A stretch of 64,000 nucleotides of DNA from Diphasiastrum complanatum (taxonomy: Eukaryota; Streptophyta; Lycopodiopsida; Lycopodiales; Lycopodiaceae), in assembly GCA_029204225.1 (NCBI GenBank), contig CM055096.1, positions 62,352,957 to 62,416,956 of the forward strand. The letters are read 5' to 3'. This document shows positions 12,473 to 22,070 of this stretch, piece by piece; positions within the stretch are counted from its first letter, which is position 1, and the number at the start of each line of letters is the position of its first letter. The position numbers were made by a program, and so were the translations under genes. Below the pieces are notes generated by a model that saw nothing but the letters and a program-made list of their open reading frames with translations, was not told the DNA's origin and did not search any database.

Positions 12473-12643
12473 CTTCGTGAATGCTTCCTAAGGTGTTATC
12501 TTTGGTATGGCAATGGTAGGACTTCTATTTTGAAGATAGACTGCCGTACTGCATGCTTCTGACCAAAAATCTTTTGGTAGTTTCATCTCAGCTAGCATAG
12601 ATCTGGCACTTTCCACAATCGTACAATACCTGCTCTGATACCA

Positions 12644-13033
12644 TGTCAAATTCCAAGGCCTAGCTATGGAGTATCATAACAGCATAGTAAGCACACTATG
12701 AAAGCTTCAGAAAACCAGCTATGGAGTAGAACACAAAAGCAAGAGAGAGAGGACTTCAAAGCTCACACAACATGAATGAATATTCAAAGTGTAGTAGGGC
12801 GTGGAAACCCCTCCAAAGTTTGGGCTACATATAGCATGTTATGTATAGAGGTGGTGTCTTGCTAATTCTAGCTCTAGAACCCACATGGGTCCTTAACCTA
12901 CTTGATTTACTTGCCTAATTAGCACAAGTGGGGTGTACTATGTACATAAATGTTTTACCCCCATGTCTTATGCACAACTTACAAGTTACAAGTATACAAG
13001 CCTTAAGGGACAAAATAGGCATTTATTTCAACA
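12644..13033 (-). repeat. A 3' LTR
   Basis: TGTCAAATTCCAAGGCC... to ...TTATTTCAACA, 390 bp. Near-identical to 17587-17972; it carries 4 extra bases near its right end. Confidence 0.92.
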
Positions 13034-16000
13034 CCCCCCCTCAATGGCTATTTTGTTCATACTAACACCTAGCATGCTACGAAACTTTTCAAATTTTTCT
13101 CTACTAAGTGCCTTAGTAAAGATATCTGCTGCTTGTTCGTTGGTATCACAGTACTCGAGCTGAATTTCTCCGCTTTGTATCTTCTCTCGTAAGAAGTGTT
13201 GATCCACCTCAATATGCTTCGTACGAGCATGGTACACAGGATTTTTGGCAAGCTGGATGCAACTCTGGCTGTCACACTGAAGAATAGTAGGACCATCCTG
13301 TGGAATTTGCACCTCCCCAAGAAGTCTCTTGAGCCATATTGCCTCGCAGGTAGCTTTTGCCGCTGCCTTGTACTCAGCCTCTGTCGATGATAAGGTAACT
13401 GTGGGCTGTTTCTTGCTACACCAAGAAATGGCCCCTGAACCAAGGTTAAAAGTGTAACTTGTGGTCGACTTTCGATCATCCCTATCACCTGCCCAATCCG
13501 AATTAGTAAAGCCTCCAAGCTGAAGCTTTCCGTCATCTGTGTACTCAATCCCATAGCAGGTTGTCCCTTTGACATACCTCAAAACCCTCTTGGCTGCTTT
13601 CCAATGTGCTTCAGTTGGAGAACTCATGAACTGGCTTGCTACACCAACCGCATAGGAAATGTCTGGTCTCGTAGTGGTGAGATAAATCAGGCTACCCACA
13701 AGTTGCCTATAAAGAGTCTCGTCCACAAAAGGAGTGCCATCATCTCTGGATGGCTTACTGCTGGTATCAATGGGCGTGGATACGGGTTTGCAATCCTGCA
13801 TGTTGAACCTGTTCAAGACTTCACATGCATAGTTGGCTTGGGAAATAAACACACAGTTTTCCCTTTTCCAAACCTCCAAACCAAGACAATAGTGGATTAA
13901 GCCCAAATCCTTCATCTCGAACTCATTTGATAAATGAGCCTTCACCTTTTCAATAAGCTGCCCATTGTTACCCGTGATGACCAAGTCATCCACATAGAGA
14001 ACTATCAAAACAATGTTCCCATCTTCCTCCTTCACGAACAGGTTGCAATCCGACTGACTCTTTATGAATTGCTCCTTGGCAAAATAGTCGTCAATACGAC
14101 TATACCAGGCCCTGGGTGCATGCTTCAAACCATATAAGGCCTTCTTAAGCCTGCATACCATACTTTCCTTGCCCTTAGCCTCAAAACCTTGTGGCTGTTC
14201 CACGTAGACTTCTTCAGCCAACTGTCCATTAAGAAGAGCACTCTTCACGTCCATTTGATGGACCTCCCAACCAAAAAATGCAGCCAATGCTAAAACCAAC
14301 CTGATAGACGTCATCTTAGCTACCGGTGCAAACGTCTCATCATAGTCCAAGCCCTCCTTTTGTGCATAGCCTTTAGCAACCAGCCTTGCCTTATGCTTTT
14401 CGATGCTCCCATCAGATTTGTATTTGGTCCTGTAAACCCACTTACAGCCAATAGGACGCTTCCCTTTTGGTAACTTCACCAAATCCCATGTATCATTCTT
14501 GAGAATGGAGTCGTACTCCTCTTGCATAGCATGTTGCCATACCTTCTCATCTGCTGCCTCAACGAATGTATGTGGATCTTGTGAATCCAAAATAGTAATC
14601 ATAAGTGCATAGTTTGTCTCCTGGTGTTCATGCTGCTGGGCTTGCCTTTGAGACCTCCTAGCCCCTGGATTGCTGCTCTCTCCCTCATCCAATATCAAAC
14701 CATCCTGCACAGTTTGCCAATACCACTTGGGAAACTTCTTCCTTGCAGTTGGTGATGAAGACGGTGAATAGGACTCAACAGATTTGCCCCTTTCCTTCCG
14801 CTTCCTAGCCTCCTCGGATTCTTCCTCTTGATCACTCATATGATCATCCTGAGGCTCCCCAATATATGGATGTGGGTCATCAAGTATTGGCACAAATTCA
14901 CTTGTACCATCCTCCATCTCAAGTTCCTCTATAGGAGGCGTTTGATCTTCTTCAAAGATCACATCTCGACTTATGATCCTTTTCTTGCTAGTAAGATCGT
15001 AAAGTCTGTAAGCTTTGCTTTCTTCACTGTATCCCAAGAAAATACTCTTTGCTGATTTTGCATCCAGCTTCTTCCTGTTATCCTTGGGAATATGGGCATA
15101 GGCTGTACAACCAAACACTCGCAAAGCGCCTACCTTGGGCTTAATGCCGCTAAATGCCTCTTCTGGAGTCTTGCCTTCCACAGCTTTTGTTGGACTTCTA
15201 TTCAACAGAAACACTGCTGTGTGCATTGCCTCGCCCCAAAAAGAGTTGGGCAACCCCTTTGCCTTGAGCATGCACCTTGCACACTCCACAATAGTTCGGT
15301 TCTTTCTCTCTGCTACGCCGTTTTGTTGAGGGGTATGAGGAGCTGTAAGCTGCCTTTTGATCCCATTGGCCTTGCAGAATTCCACAAATTCTGTCTTAAT
15401 GAACTCTCCACCACCGTCTGACCTGAGCATCTTTATCTTCTTTCCTGAATGTTCTTCTACCAAAGCTTTGAAATGCAGGAAGTACTTGAATGCTTCAGAT
15501 TTTAACTTCAAGAAATAAATCCAAATCTTGCGTGAGAAGTCATCAATAAAGGTCATAAAGTAATATGCCCCCCCTGCAGATTTTGTTTGGGTTGGCCCCC
15601 ACAAATCTGAATGTATCAAGTCAAGTATGCCTGCTGCCCTGGTGGTGCTTTCCTTGGGAAACTTATGTCTTTGCTGTTTTCCCATAGCGCAAGCCTCGCA
15701 AACTGAAGAGCTTGGCTTAACAACTGGAAGCCCCTCCACCATATGATGCTGGTTCAACACCTGCATGCTTTGGTAGCCAAGATGTCCATACCTCTCATGC
15801 CACAACCTATCCACATCCCTTCCTTTTGCTGTATAAGCATGCTGACTAGGGATAGAAGTGTATAACCTGTATAGATTATCTTCCTGCAATCCTTTGGCCA
15901 CAACCTTCATATTATCACTCAAGTCCAACACAAGACAAGAAGTAGCATCAAATTCTACTTTCATATTTTGTTGAGTGATAGCTCCTACTGAAAGAAGATT

Positions 16001-17212
16001 TTTAGCAAGTCCTGGTACATATAAGACATTCTTAATGACTTTGACTTCTCCTGATGGAAGCTTTACAGGTACTGTGCCCTTTCCCTTGACCTTGTGTGTT
16101 GAGTTGTCACCTAGGCACACCTCTTGTCCATCACTAATCCCCACAAAGGTATCAAACCAATCCCTATGAGGGGTCATGTGCTTTGAAGCACCTGAGTCAA
16201 TGTACCAACCACCTGTTGTAGCTTGTGAAGCCAATGCAACAGAGAATAACTCAGCTTGCCTTATGTCACTCTGCTCCTCTCTTGCAACACTCTCAACAAC
16301 ATTTCCTCCTTGCTTCTTTGTGCCCTTCTTTTGGTCTGCAAGCTTCTTCCTGCACTCAAAAGCAAAGTGTCCATATTTACCACAGTAATTGCAATTCCCC
16401 TTCCTTCGAGGTGTGGAAGAAGTATTCAAGGAGGGTTGTGCTTCTGACATCTGCAAGTTCTCCATTCCTTGCTCAAGTGTTTGTGGTGTTCCTTTGTTCT
16501 TGCCTTTACCTTTCTTCTTATCCTTAGCTGGATTTTGCTTCTTCTTAGAAGCAAAGGCATGCTCCTGGAAATCTTCCCTCTTGGAGAGATTAACTCTCCT
16601 CATCTCCTCCTGTAACAAGAGACCATAGACTTCTTCATAGGTAGGGATCTTCTCTCTCACTGATATCATCATCACAAAGTTCTGATAAGCATATGACAAG
16701 CTATTCAGAACTATTGGCACCAAGTCTTTGTCAGCAATAGACTCTCCAAGTACAGAAAGCTGATATTTAATATCCTGAATCTTAGTAAGATGATCAGTAA
16801 CTGTCTCCCCTGTCTCCATTCTGAGAGTATACAACTTGTTCTTCAAGTAGAGAAACCTGGTTGTACTTGCTGTCTCATACAATGCACAAAGAATGTGCCA
16901 TGCATCCACAGGCCCTTTGGCTGACCTGATTAGAGGAATCACATTATCCCTCACTGACATGTTGATGATTCTGTGTGCCTTTTCCCCTCTCTTGATATAG
17001 TCCTTAAGTTCAAGTTCGGATGTTGGAACAGGCTCCTCACCTGTCACAAGCTTCCAACATTCTTTGTCTTCAAGAATGTTCTTGATCTTGAATTTCCATA
17101 TGCTAAAGTTAGTGCCATCAAGCCGGCTGGCTTCACTCAGCATGCTCTCTGCAAGACTAGACATAGCTGGATAGAAATAAAACACAAAAGGCAAACTGGG
17201 GTTTTCACCCAA
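13028..17212 (-). CDS. A: full Copia Gag-Pol polyprotein, 1394 aa
   Basis: A single open frame with every expected domain, positions approximate. Residues 20-260 are gag (LDGTNFSIWKFKIKN). About 275 is a CCHC knuckle (CNYCGKYGHFAFEC). About 335 is the protease active site WYIDSGASKHM. About 480-510 is the HHCC pre-integrase part (WHERYGHLG, CEACAMGKQ). About 535-650 is the integrase core (DLIHSDLWGP, RSDGGGEF). About 920-1150 is RT with LYVDDLVITGNN at about 1074. About 1240-1370 is RNase H (SDWAGDRDDRKST, SSTEAEYKA, HARTKHIEVDQHF). All catalytic residues I can see are present. The last residue and TGA stop lie in the first six bases of the 3' LTR. The upstream in-frame Met at 17212 is 15 codons before MSSLAESMLSE; either could be the start. 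This element could be mobile. Confidence 0.93.
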   Translation of the reverse strand: MGENPSLPFVFYFYPAMSSLAESMLSEASRLDGTNFSIWKFKIKNILEDKECWKLVTGEEPVPTSELELKDYIKRGEKAHRIINMSVRDNVIPLIRSAKGPVDAWHILCALYETASTTRFLYLKNKLYTLRMETGETVTDHLTKIQDIKYQLSVLGESIADKDLVPIVLNSLSYAYQNFVMMISVREKIPTYEEVYGLLLQEEMRRVNLSKREDFQEHAFASKKKQNPAKDKKKGKGKNKGTPQTLEQGMENLQMSEAQPSLNTSSTPRRKGNCNYCGKYGHFAFECRKKLADQKKGTKKQGGNVVESVAREEQSDIRQAELFSVALASQATTGGWYIDSGASKHMTPHRDWFDTFVGISDGQEVCLGDNSTHKVKGKGTVPVKLPSGEVKVIKNVLYVPGLAKNLLSVGAITQQNMKVEFDATSCLVLDLSDNMKVVAKGLQEDNLYRLYTSIPSQHAYTAKGRDVDRLWHERYGHLGYQSMQVLNQHHMVEGLPVVKPSSSVCEACAMGKQQRHKFPKESTTRAAGILDLIHSDLWGPTQTKSAGGAYYFMTFIDDFSRKIWIYFLKLKSEAFKYFLHFKALVEEHSGKKIKMLRSDGGGEFIKTEFVEFCKANGIKRQLTAPHTPQQNGVAERKNRTIVECARCMLKAKGLPNSFWGEAMHTAVFLLNRSPTKAVEGKTPEEAFSGIKPKVGALRVFGCTAYAHIPKDNRKKLDAKSAKSIFLGYSEESKAYRLYDLTSKKRIISRDVIFEEDQTPPIEELEMEDGTSEFVPILDDPHPYIGEPQDDHMSDQEEESEEARKRKERGKSVESYSPSSSPTARKKFPKWYWQTVQDGLILDEGESSNPGARRSQRQAQQHEHQETNYALMITILDSQDPHTFVEAADEKVWQHAMQEEYDSILKNDTWDLVKLPKGKRPIGCKWVYRTKYKSDGSIEKHKARLVAKGYAQKEGLDYDETFAPVAKMTSIRLVLALAAFFGWEVHQMDVKSALLNGQLAEEVYVEQPQGFEAKGKESMVCRLKKALYGLKHAPRAWYSRIDDYFAKEQFIKSQSDCNLFVKEEDGNIVLIVLYVDDLVITGNNGQLIEKVKAHLSNEFEMKDLGLIHYCLGLEVWKRENCVFISQANYACEVLNRFNMQDCKPVSTPIDTSSKPSRDDGTPFVDETLYRQLVGSLIYLTTTRPDISYAVGVASQFMSSPTEAHWKAAKRVLRYVKGTTCYGIEYTDDGKLQLGGFTNSDWAGDRDDRKSTTSYTFNLGSGAISWCSKKQPTVTLSSTEAEYKAAAKATCEAIWLKRLLGEVQIPQDGPTILQCDSQSCIQLAKNPVYHARTKHIEVDQHFLREKIQSGEIQLEYCDTNEQAADIFTKALSREKFEKFRSMLGVSMNKIAIEGGC

Positions 17213-17586
17213 CTAGGGTATGCAGCCACTTGCTCAATAACCCTCAGCTTCTGGATTTGAAACTATCCCCCTGTATGGCTGTCCTAGCCCTTGTCCAAGA
17301 TCCACTCAGAACTTTCACTGAAGTCCCCACTGTAGAAAGCGCCCTCCTACAGTCCTGGCTGTCCAAAAAGACTCAAATTTTTTTGTCTCAAATTAGAAAC
17401 TTTTTGGCTCCCCGTACTCCCCTTGCCAACAATACTCCAACCATGCAGATAGCACAGAGATCAGATGCCCCTACGAAAAGTCCTCCCTCCTCAAAGGTAA
17501 GCTGCTCTCCAGGAATGGCAGAAATCTGATCAAAAACAGGTCCAAGCTTTCACCACACCACAGGCAACATAACCTGCCTGATACCA

Positions 17587-17972
17587 TGTCAAATTCCAAG
17601 GCCTAGCTATGGAGTATCATAACAGCATAGTAAGCACACTATGAAAGCTTCAGAAAACCAGCTATGGAGTAGAACACAAAAGCAAGAGAGAGAGGACTTC
17701 AAAGCTCACACAACATGAATGAATATTCAAAGTGTAGTAGGGCGTGGAAACCCCTCCAAAGTTTGGGCTACATATAGCATGTTATGTATAGAGGTGGTGT
17801 CTTGCTAATTCTAGCTCTAGAACCCACATGGGTCCTTAACCTACTTGATTTACTTGCCTAATTAGCACAAGTGGGGTGTACTATGTACATAAATGTTTTA
17901 CCCCCATGTCTTATGCACAACTTACAAGTTACAAGTATACAAGCCTTAAGGGGCAAAATAGTTATTTCAACA
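17587..17972 (-). repeat. A 5' LTR
   Basis: 386-bp copy of 12644-13033. Its left edge is directly joined to the initiator tRNA-Met type primer-binding site. Confidence 0.92.
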
Positions 17973-19801
17973 AGCTACACCATTGAGAGCAGGAGTATGA
18001 GCTTGCGTAAATTGTCTCTTGATCCCACATTGATCACAAAGATCATTGAAGTCATTAGACTTGTACTCACCTCCACTATCTGATCTTAGGACTTTGATCT
18101 TCCTACCTGTCTGATTTTCGACCAATGCTTTGAAGCTCTTGAAATTGTCAAATGCATCCGATTTCTTCTTCAAGAAGTAGATCCACGTCTTACGTGACAT
18201 ATCATCAATAAAGGTCATGAAATAGAAGGCTTTACCTAAGGACATAGTCCTCATAGGCCCGCATAAATCTGTGTGGATCAAATCCAAGATGTTCTTTGCT
18301 CTTGCAACACCACCTTTATTGAACTTCTCTCGATGCTGCTTCCCATATACACATGATTCGCACATCGATTTCAAGTGGTCTTCTATGGTAGGCAATCCTG
18401 TTACCATCTCCAATTTTCTCATCAAACTGAGGCTTCCTAAGTTCAAGTGACCAAGCCTCTTATGCCACAACTCAGTTTGCGATGGAATGGACGATACGAG
18501 TCCATGTTGCCCCTTGATTGTAGCATTCAGCCTGTACAATTTTGTATTGGGCTCCCTTACTCCATTTGCAATAACTTTGAACTTTTGGTTCACATCCTTC
18601 ACAAAGCAACGATCATGGGCAAATTCTACTTTCAACTTTTGATCAGTAATGACTCCAATAGAAAGTCGATTTTTCTTCAAACCTGGTATGTAAAGTACCT
18701 CCCTGATCATCCTGCTTTTGCCATCAGGTAGTTGGATTGAAACGGTGCCTATCCCCTTGATCTTCACACAGCACCATTTGCTTGTGAAACGGACGTTCCA
18801 TTATCCAACACTTTCAAGCTACTGAACCAATTCTTGTTACCTGTCATGTGTCTTGTGGCTCCCGAGTCAATATACCATGCTCGATCATCTTGATTAGATG
18901 ACAATGCAGATATGAAGATGCTAGAGTCTTCAATCTCACCCTCATCGACAAGGTTACCTGCTTGCTTTGGTTACCCCTTGACTTGTTCCGCCAGGAATTT
19001 CCGACATTCACTCTTACAATGGCCCTTTTTTCCACAATGGAAACACTTGCCTTTCTTCTTGGTCTTACTGGAAGATCCCTCATGCTCCTGAGTCTTGGCA
19101 AATTGCTATTTAGACTTCTTCTTGCCCTTGCCCTTGCCTTGTTTTTGACGTGTCGCAAGTGCCTGATCGTCAGTATTTTGACGTCTAGCTTTCACCATTT
19201 CTCGCCGTTGCTCTTCCTGCATCAAGATTCCTATGAGCTCATCAAAGGTTGGCAATCTTTCTCTTGATGCTATGCCGCTCACAAACATCTGATAGGGTTC
19301 TGCAATGCCACACAATGCATTGTGCACCAACTCCACATCACGTATGCGCTCACCAATAGAATGCAAGTCATCCCTCATTGGCTTGATTCTGGTCATGTAC
19401 GTCTGAATGTGCTCTCCTTGCTCCATTCGGGCACTATTCAACTTTGACTTCAGAAACATGATTCTTGATGGATTTGACGTCTCGAGCTGCTCCTTTAGCA
19501 CATCCTATGCCTGTCTGGGTGTAACAACATCACAAATGTGGGTAATGATGTGATCCTTCACTGACAAGTTAATGAAGGTCAAAGCTTTCCTCATCTTTTT
19601 GTTGAACACTTTGATATCCACTTCATTTGGCGGCCTTCTCTCATCACCTGTGACGACTTCCCACACGTCTTTCTCCATCAGTACGTTTTTCATTTTGAAT
19701 TTCCACACTGCGTAGTTGGAAATCCCGTCCAATTTGCTACTTTCACTCAAAATGGACTCTCCCATGTTTGTCATCGCAAAATTGCTTGAAACTTCTGCCA
19801 T
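17973..19801 (-). pseudogene. B Copia gag, protease and N-terminal integrase
   Basis: Gag starts MAEVSSNFAM at 19801 with KLDGISNYAVWKFKMKN. A stop follows at about 19505, and gag continues to the basic KQGKGKGKKKSK region at 19106. A CCHC knuckle (CFHCGKKGHCKSEC) reads near 19050-19000 and protease WYIDSGATRHMTG near 18875-18840, with frameshifts between. The frame 18767-17973 carries the pre-integrase (LWHKRLGHLN, CESCVYGKQHREKF) and integrase core (DLIHTDLCGPM, RSDSGGEY). It runs to NGVA, where element A interrupts it. Several disruptions make it non-functional. Confidence 0.85.
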
Positions 19802-21039
19802 AGGCTAAAAGCAGTATGCCGAGGCCAACTGTGATGTCAGAAGTTGAAAATAATGACCTGCACTTTTTCCCTTACTAGGCCACTCGCCGCTTTTTCACCA
19901 AATTGAAAGCCAAATCGGCATCGCCTTCCGAAATGCACTCAGTCGTCAACTCCTAACTACGTGCTTAATGGAATGGTGAAATCACTTTTGGCGCACTCCG
20001 AGCACTTTCTCCACTGCAATCACTCTGTTTTACTGTACCGTACTTGCAGGTACAGTCCGGGTGCCCTTCGTTTGGAGGTTATAGAAGAAACTTCACCTTT
20101 CATGAACTTGGGACCCAACTCAACTTTCAATGTGAAAATTCTTATTGAAGTTGAATGGCTATATTTATTTCAAATCCTCTTAGCCTTCTTCAACGACCCT
20201 TCAGACTTCATCTAATGGTCGATTTTGATCCAACTGTGGGTATTCATCTTGAGTAACACGATCTCGGGCCGTCGATCCTGATAATTCTTTATCCAACGGT
20301 CTTGATTTGATCCGCGCATTTTGTCCTCCTCCTCAAGCCGCTAGCGCCCTGGAAACGCGATGGTTTCCCTCACGGTGGTCGCGTGCGAGCTGTCCGAGCT
20401 CTCCTTCTCCCTTTTCTCCAAGGTTTTTGGATATGGCTGTCCTCAGAGAATCGATCCAGCACCCTCACGCTTCCACGGCCAGCCACGGCCTTCTCAGGTT
20501 TGATTCGCACTGCTTTGGAATTTCACAGCTTCCAAAAAGATTTAGAATGGAGAGAAATCCGCTTTCTTGAGCTTTCAAACCCTAGACCAGGGTTTTTTCT
20601 CAGAAAACTACTCTTGGCTTCCTATTCACAGTCCTCTGACAGGCTTATCCTCTTCCTCTGAGGTCGCCCTACTGCTGGAAATTTGATGCTTCAATCCGTT
20701 TGTCAAACGATGTCCGATTGAGTGCACACTGACTGCAAACACCAAGCAGCCTTCCTTCGGAATTTCAAAATTCCGTTTGCTGAGGTTCTGATTCAGCCGA
20801 CAACTCTTGTCTCTGAATCCCCACACAGTCTCAAGCTCACCAAGCTTCTGTGTGCTAAACTCTCTGCACCAGTGCTTATCTTTCCGTCTTCAACCCGCCG
20901 TAAACCCCGAACTCTCAGAAGACACTTCTCCCGAAGCTCTTTTCAACGGCGATGCTGTACTGTGTATACTCCCTGTATGGCTCTGATACCAACTTAGAAT
21001 TTGCTTCGAACAGGAACACAGATCATGCTACACAGTAAC
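17973..21039 (-). mobile_element. B: decayed Copia, 5' half (LTR remnant, leader, gag, protease, integrase)
   Basis: From right to left: a truncated 46-bp LTR remnant (20994-21039), a primer-binding site (GGCTCTGATACCA on + at about 20980-20992), a 1.2-kb untranslated leader, then gag at 19801. The + strand ORFs in the leader (20307-20997) have no family motif. Confidence 0.85.
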
Positions 21040-22070
21040 TGGAGTATGGTTAATTCTAGCCATTTTTTGACGGTTTTTTCAGTTTTGTTTGAATCTCTCG
21101 TAATTTATGGTAGATCTTTCCAACAATTGTACCTTATGTTAGGGAGTCATTAATTGCTGAATTAATGATTGCATGCCGGGTTTATGCAAGAATTACAGTT
21201 CTAGACTAGGTTTTGTTCAAAAATTGCTTGTGTTTGAGAGTTTTTGGCTAGAAATTGGTAGTAAGAGTTATGGTCTAGCAAAATCAGAACATTTGAAGTT
21301 GCTACAGATTATTTTGAGCTATTAATGATTAGTATGTGGATGCATGAGGTAGAAATCAGCTTCATGTAGGTGAAAAAACCTAGAAAATTGCCAAAATTCA
21401 TAATTTTTGCAAGTTTTTTTCATGGAAATGATTGCATATGGCTGTAATTTGATTTGTAGACCTTGCTTGAATGTTTTTCAACATGTTTTGAATCTGTCCA
21501 ATCAGTAGGGACAGAGAATTAAATCTATAGATGGTGTAGAAGGCTGAAAAGAAGCTGAAAATTGCTTGTTTTCATGCTTCTTTGGTGATACAAATCAGAA
21601 AGAGAATCGCTGATGGAGTCAATCCAGCTTGTTTTGTATCCCTCTTGGCCTTCTCGACAAGCTCTAGGACTTGCAATTTGGATATCGGAGGCTTATGCTC
21701 CGTCTTTCCATAGTTTGTAGCTAGCGCGCCCTAATAAAAATTCAGCCTATACTGAACCTCTAGACCTGATCGAAGGCTTCACGGAACTCTAATAGGCTGT
21801 TAGAGACTGTTGGTAATGGCTCTTGGGGTGCATGCATAGCAAATAGGTCGATTTCTAGCCTTACCTCCAAGAAAAGTATTCGATTTCTAGCCCTCCTACA
21901 GATTCTTTGGGCTCTCTGTACTCGCACTTTTGGGGCTGAGGTGGCAGAGTGATGTGGCAGTCATCTTGGAAACATGCCTACCCTTTGTATTGGGATTTAC
22001 AATGACCAATTTGGTGCAATGTAGCTCAAGATATCGTCGTCTGCTAGTTTTGCTTTTTTCTATATAAAAA

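Larger units (their letters stand above)
9978..12643 (-). mobile_element. B: decayed Copia, 3' half (RT, RNase H, LTR)
   Basis: The minus-strand Copia B is cut in two by element A. This half has the end of the integrase (TIVESARSMLAEMKLPKDFW at about 12620-12560), RT, RNase H, a purine tract at about 10250-10262, and the 3' LTR at 9978-10247. The other half is 17973-21039. Confidence 0.85.
12644..17972 (-). mobile_element. A: young, apparently intact Copia element
   Basis: LTRs 12644-13033 and 17587-17972 differ, as far as I can see, by one substitution and one 4-bp indel. The primer-binding site on minus (TGGTATCAG, then GCAGG) directly adjoins the right LTR. The polypurine tract (complement of CCCCCCCT at 13034-13041) adjoins the left. 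One uninterrupted ORF fills the middle. It is inserted in the integrase gene of Copia B, between GVA and RTIVES. No 5-bp target duplication is found (TACCA left, AGCTA right), and about 20 bases resembling its own primer site lie outside the left LTR. Length is 5.33 kb, normal for Copia. Confidence 0.92.

Noticed and set aside
20307-20997. Plus-strand ORFs of 66-92 codons in a GC-richer stretch
   Set aside because: They lie in the untranslated leader of Copia B (between its gag start and its primer site), overlap each other in several frames and show no family motif.
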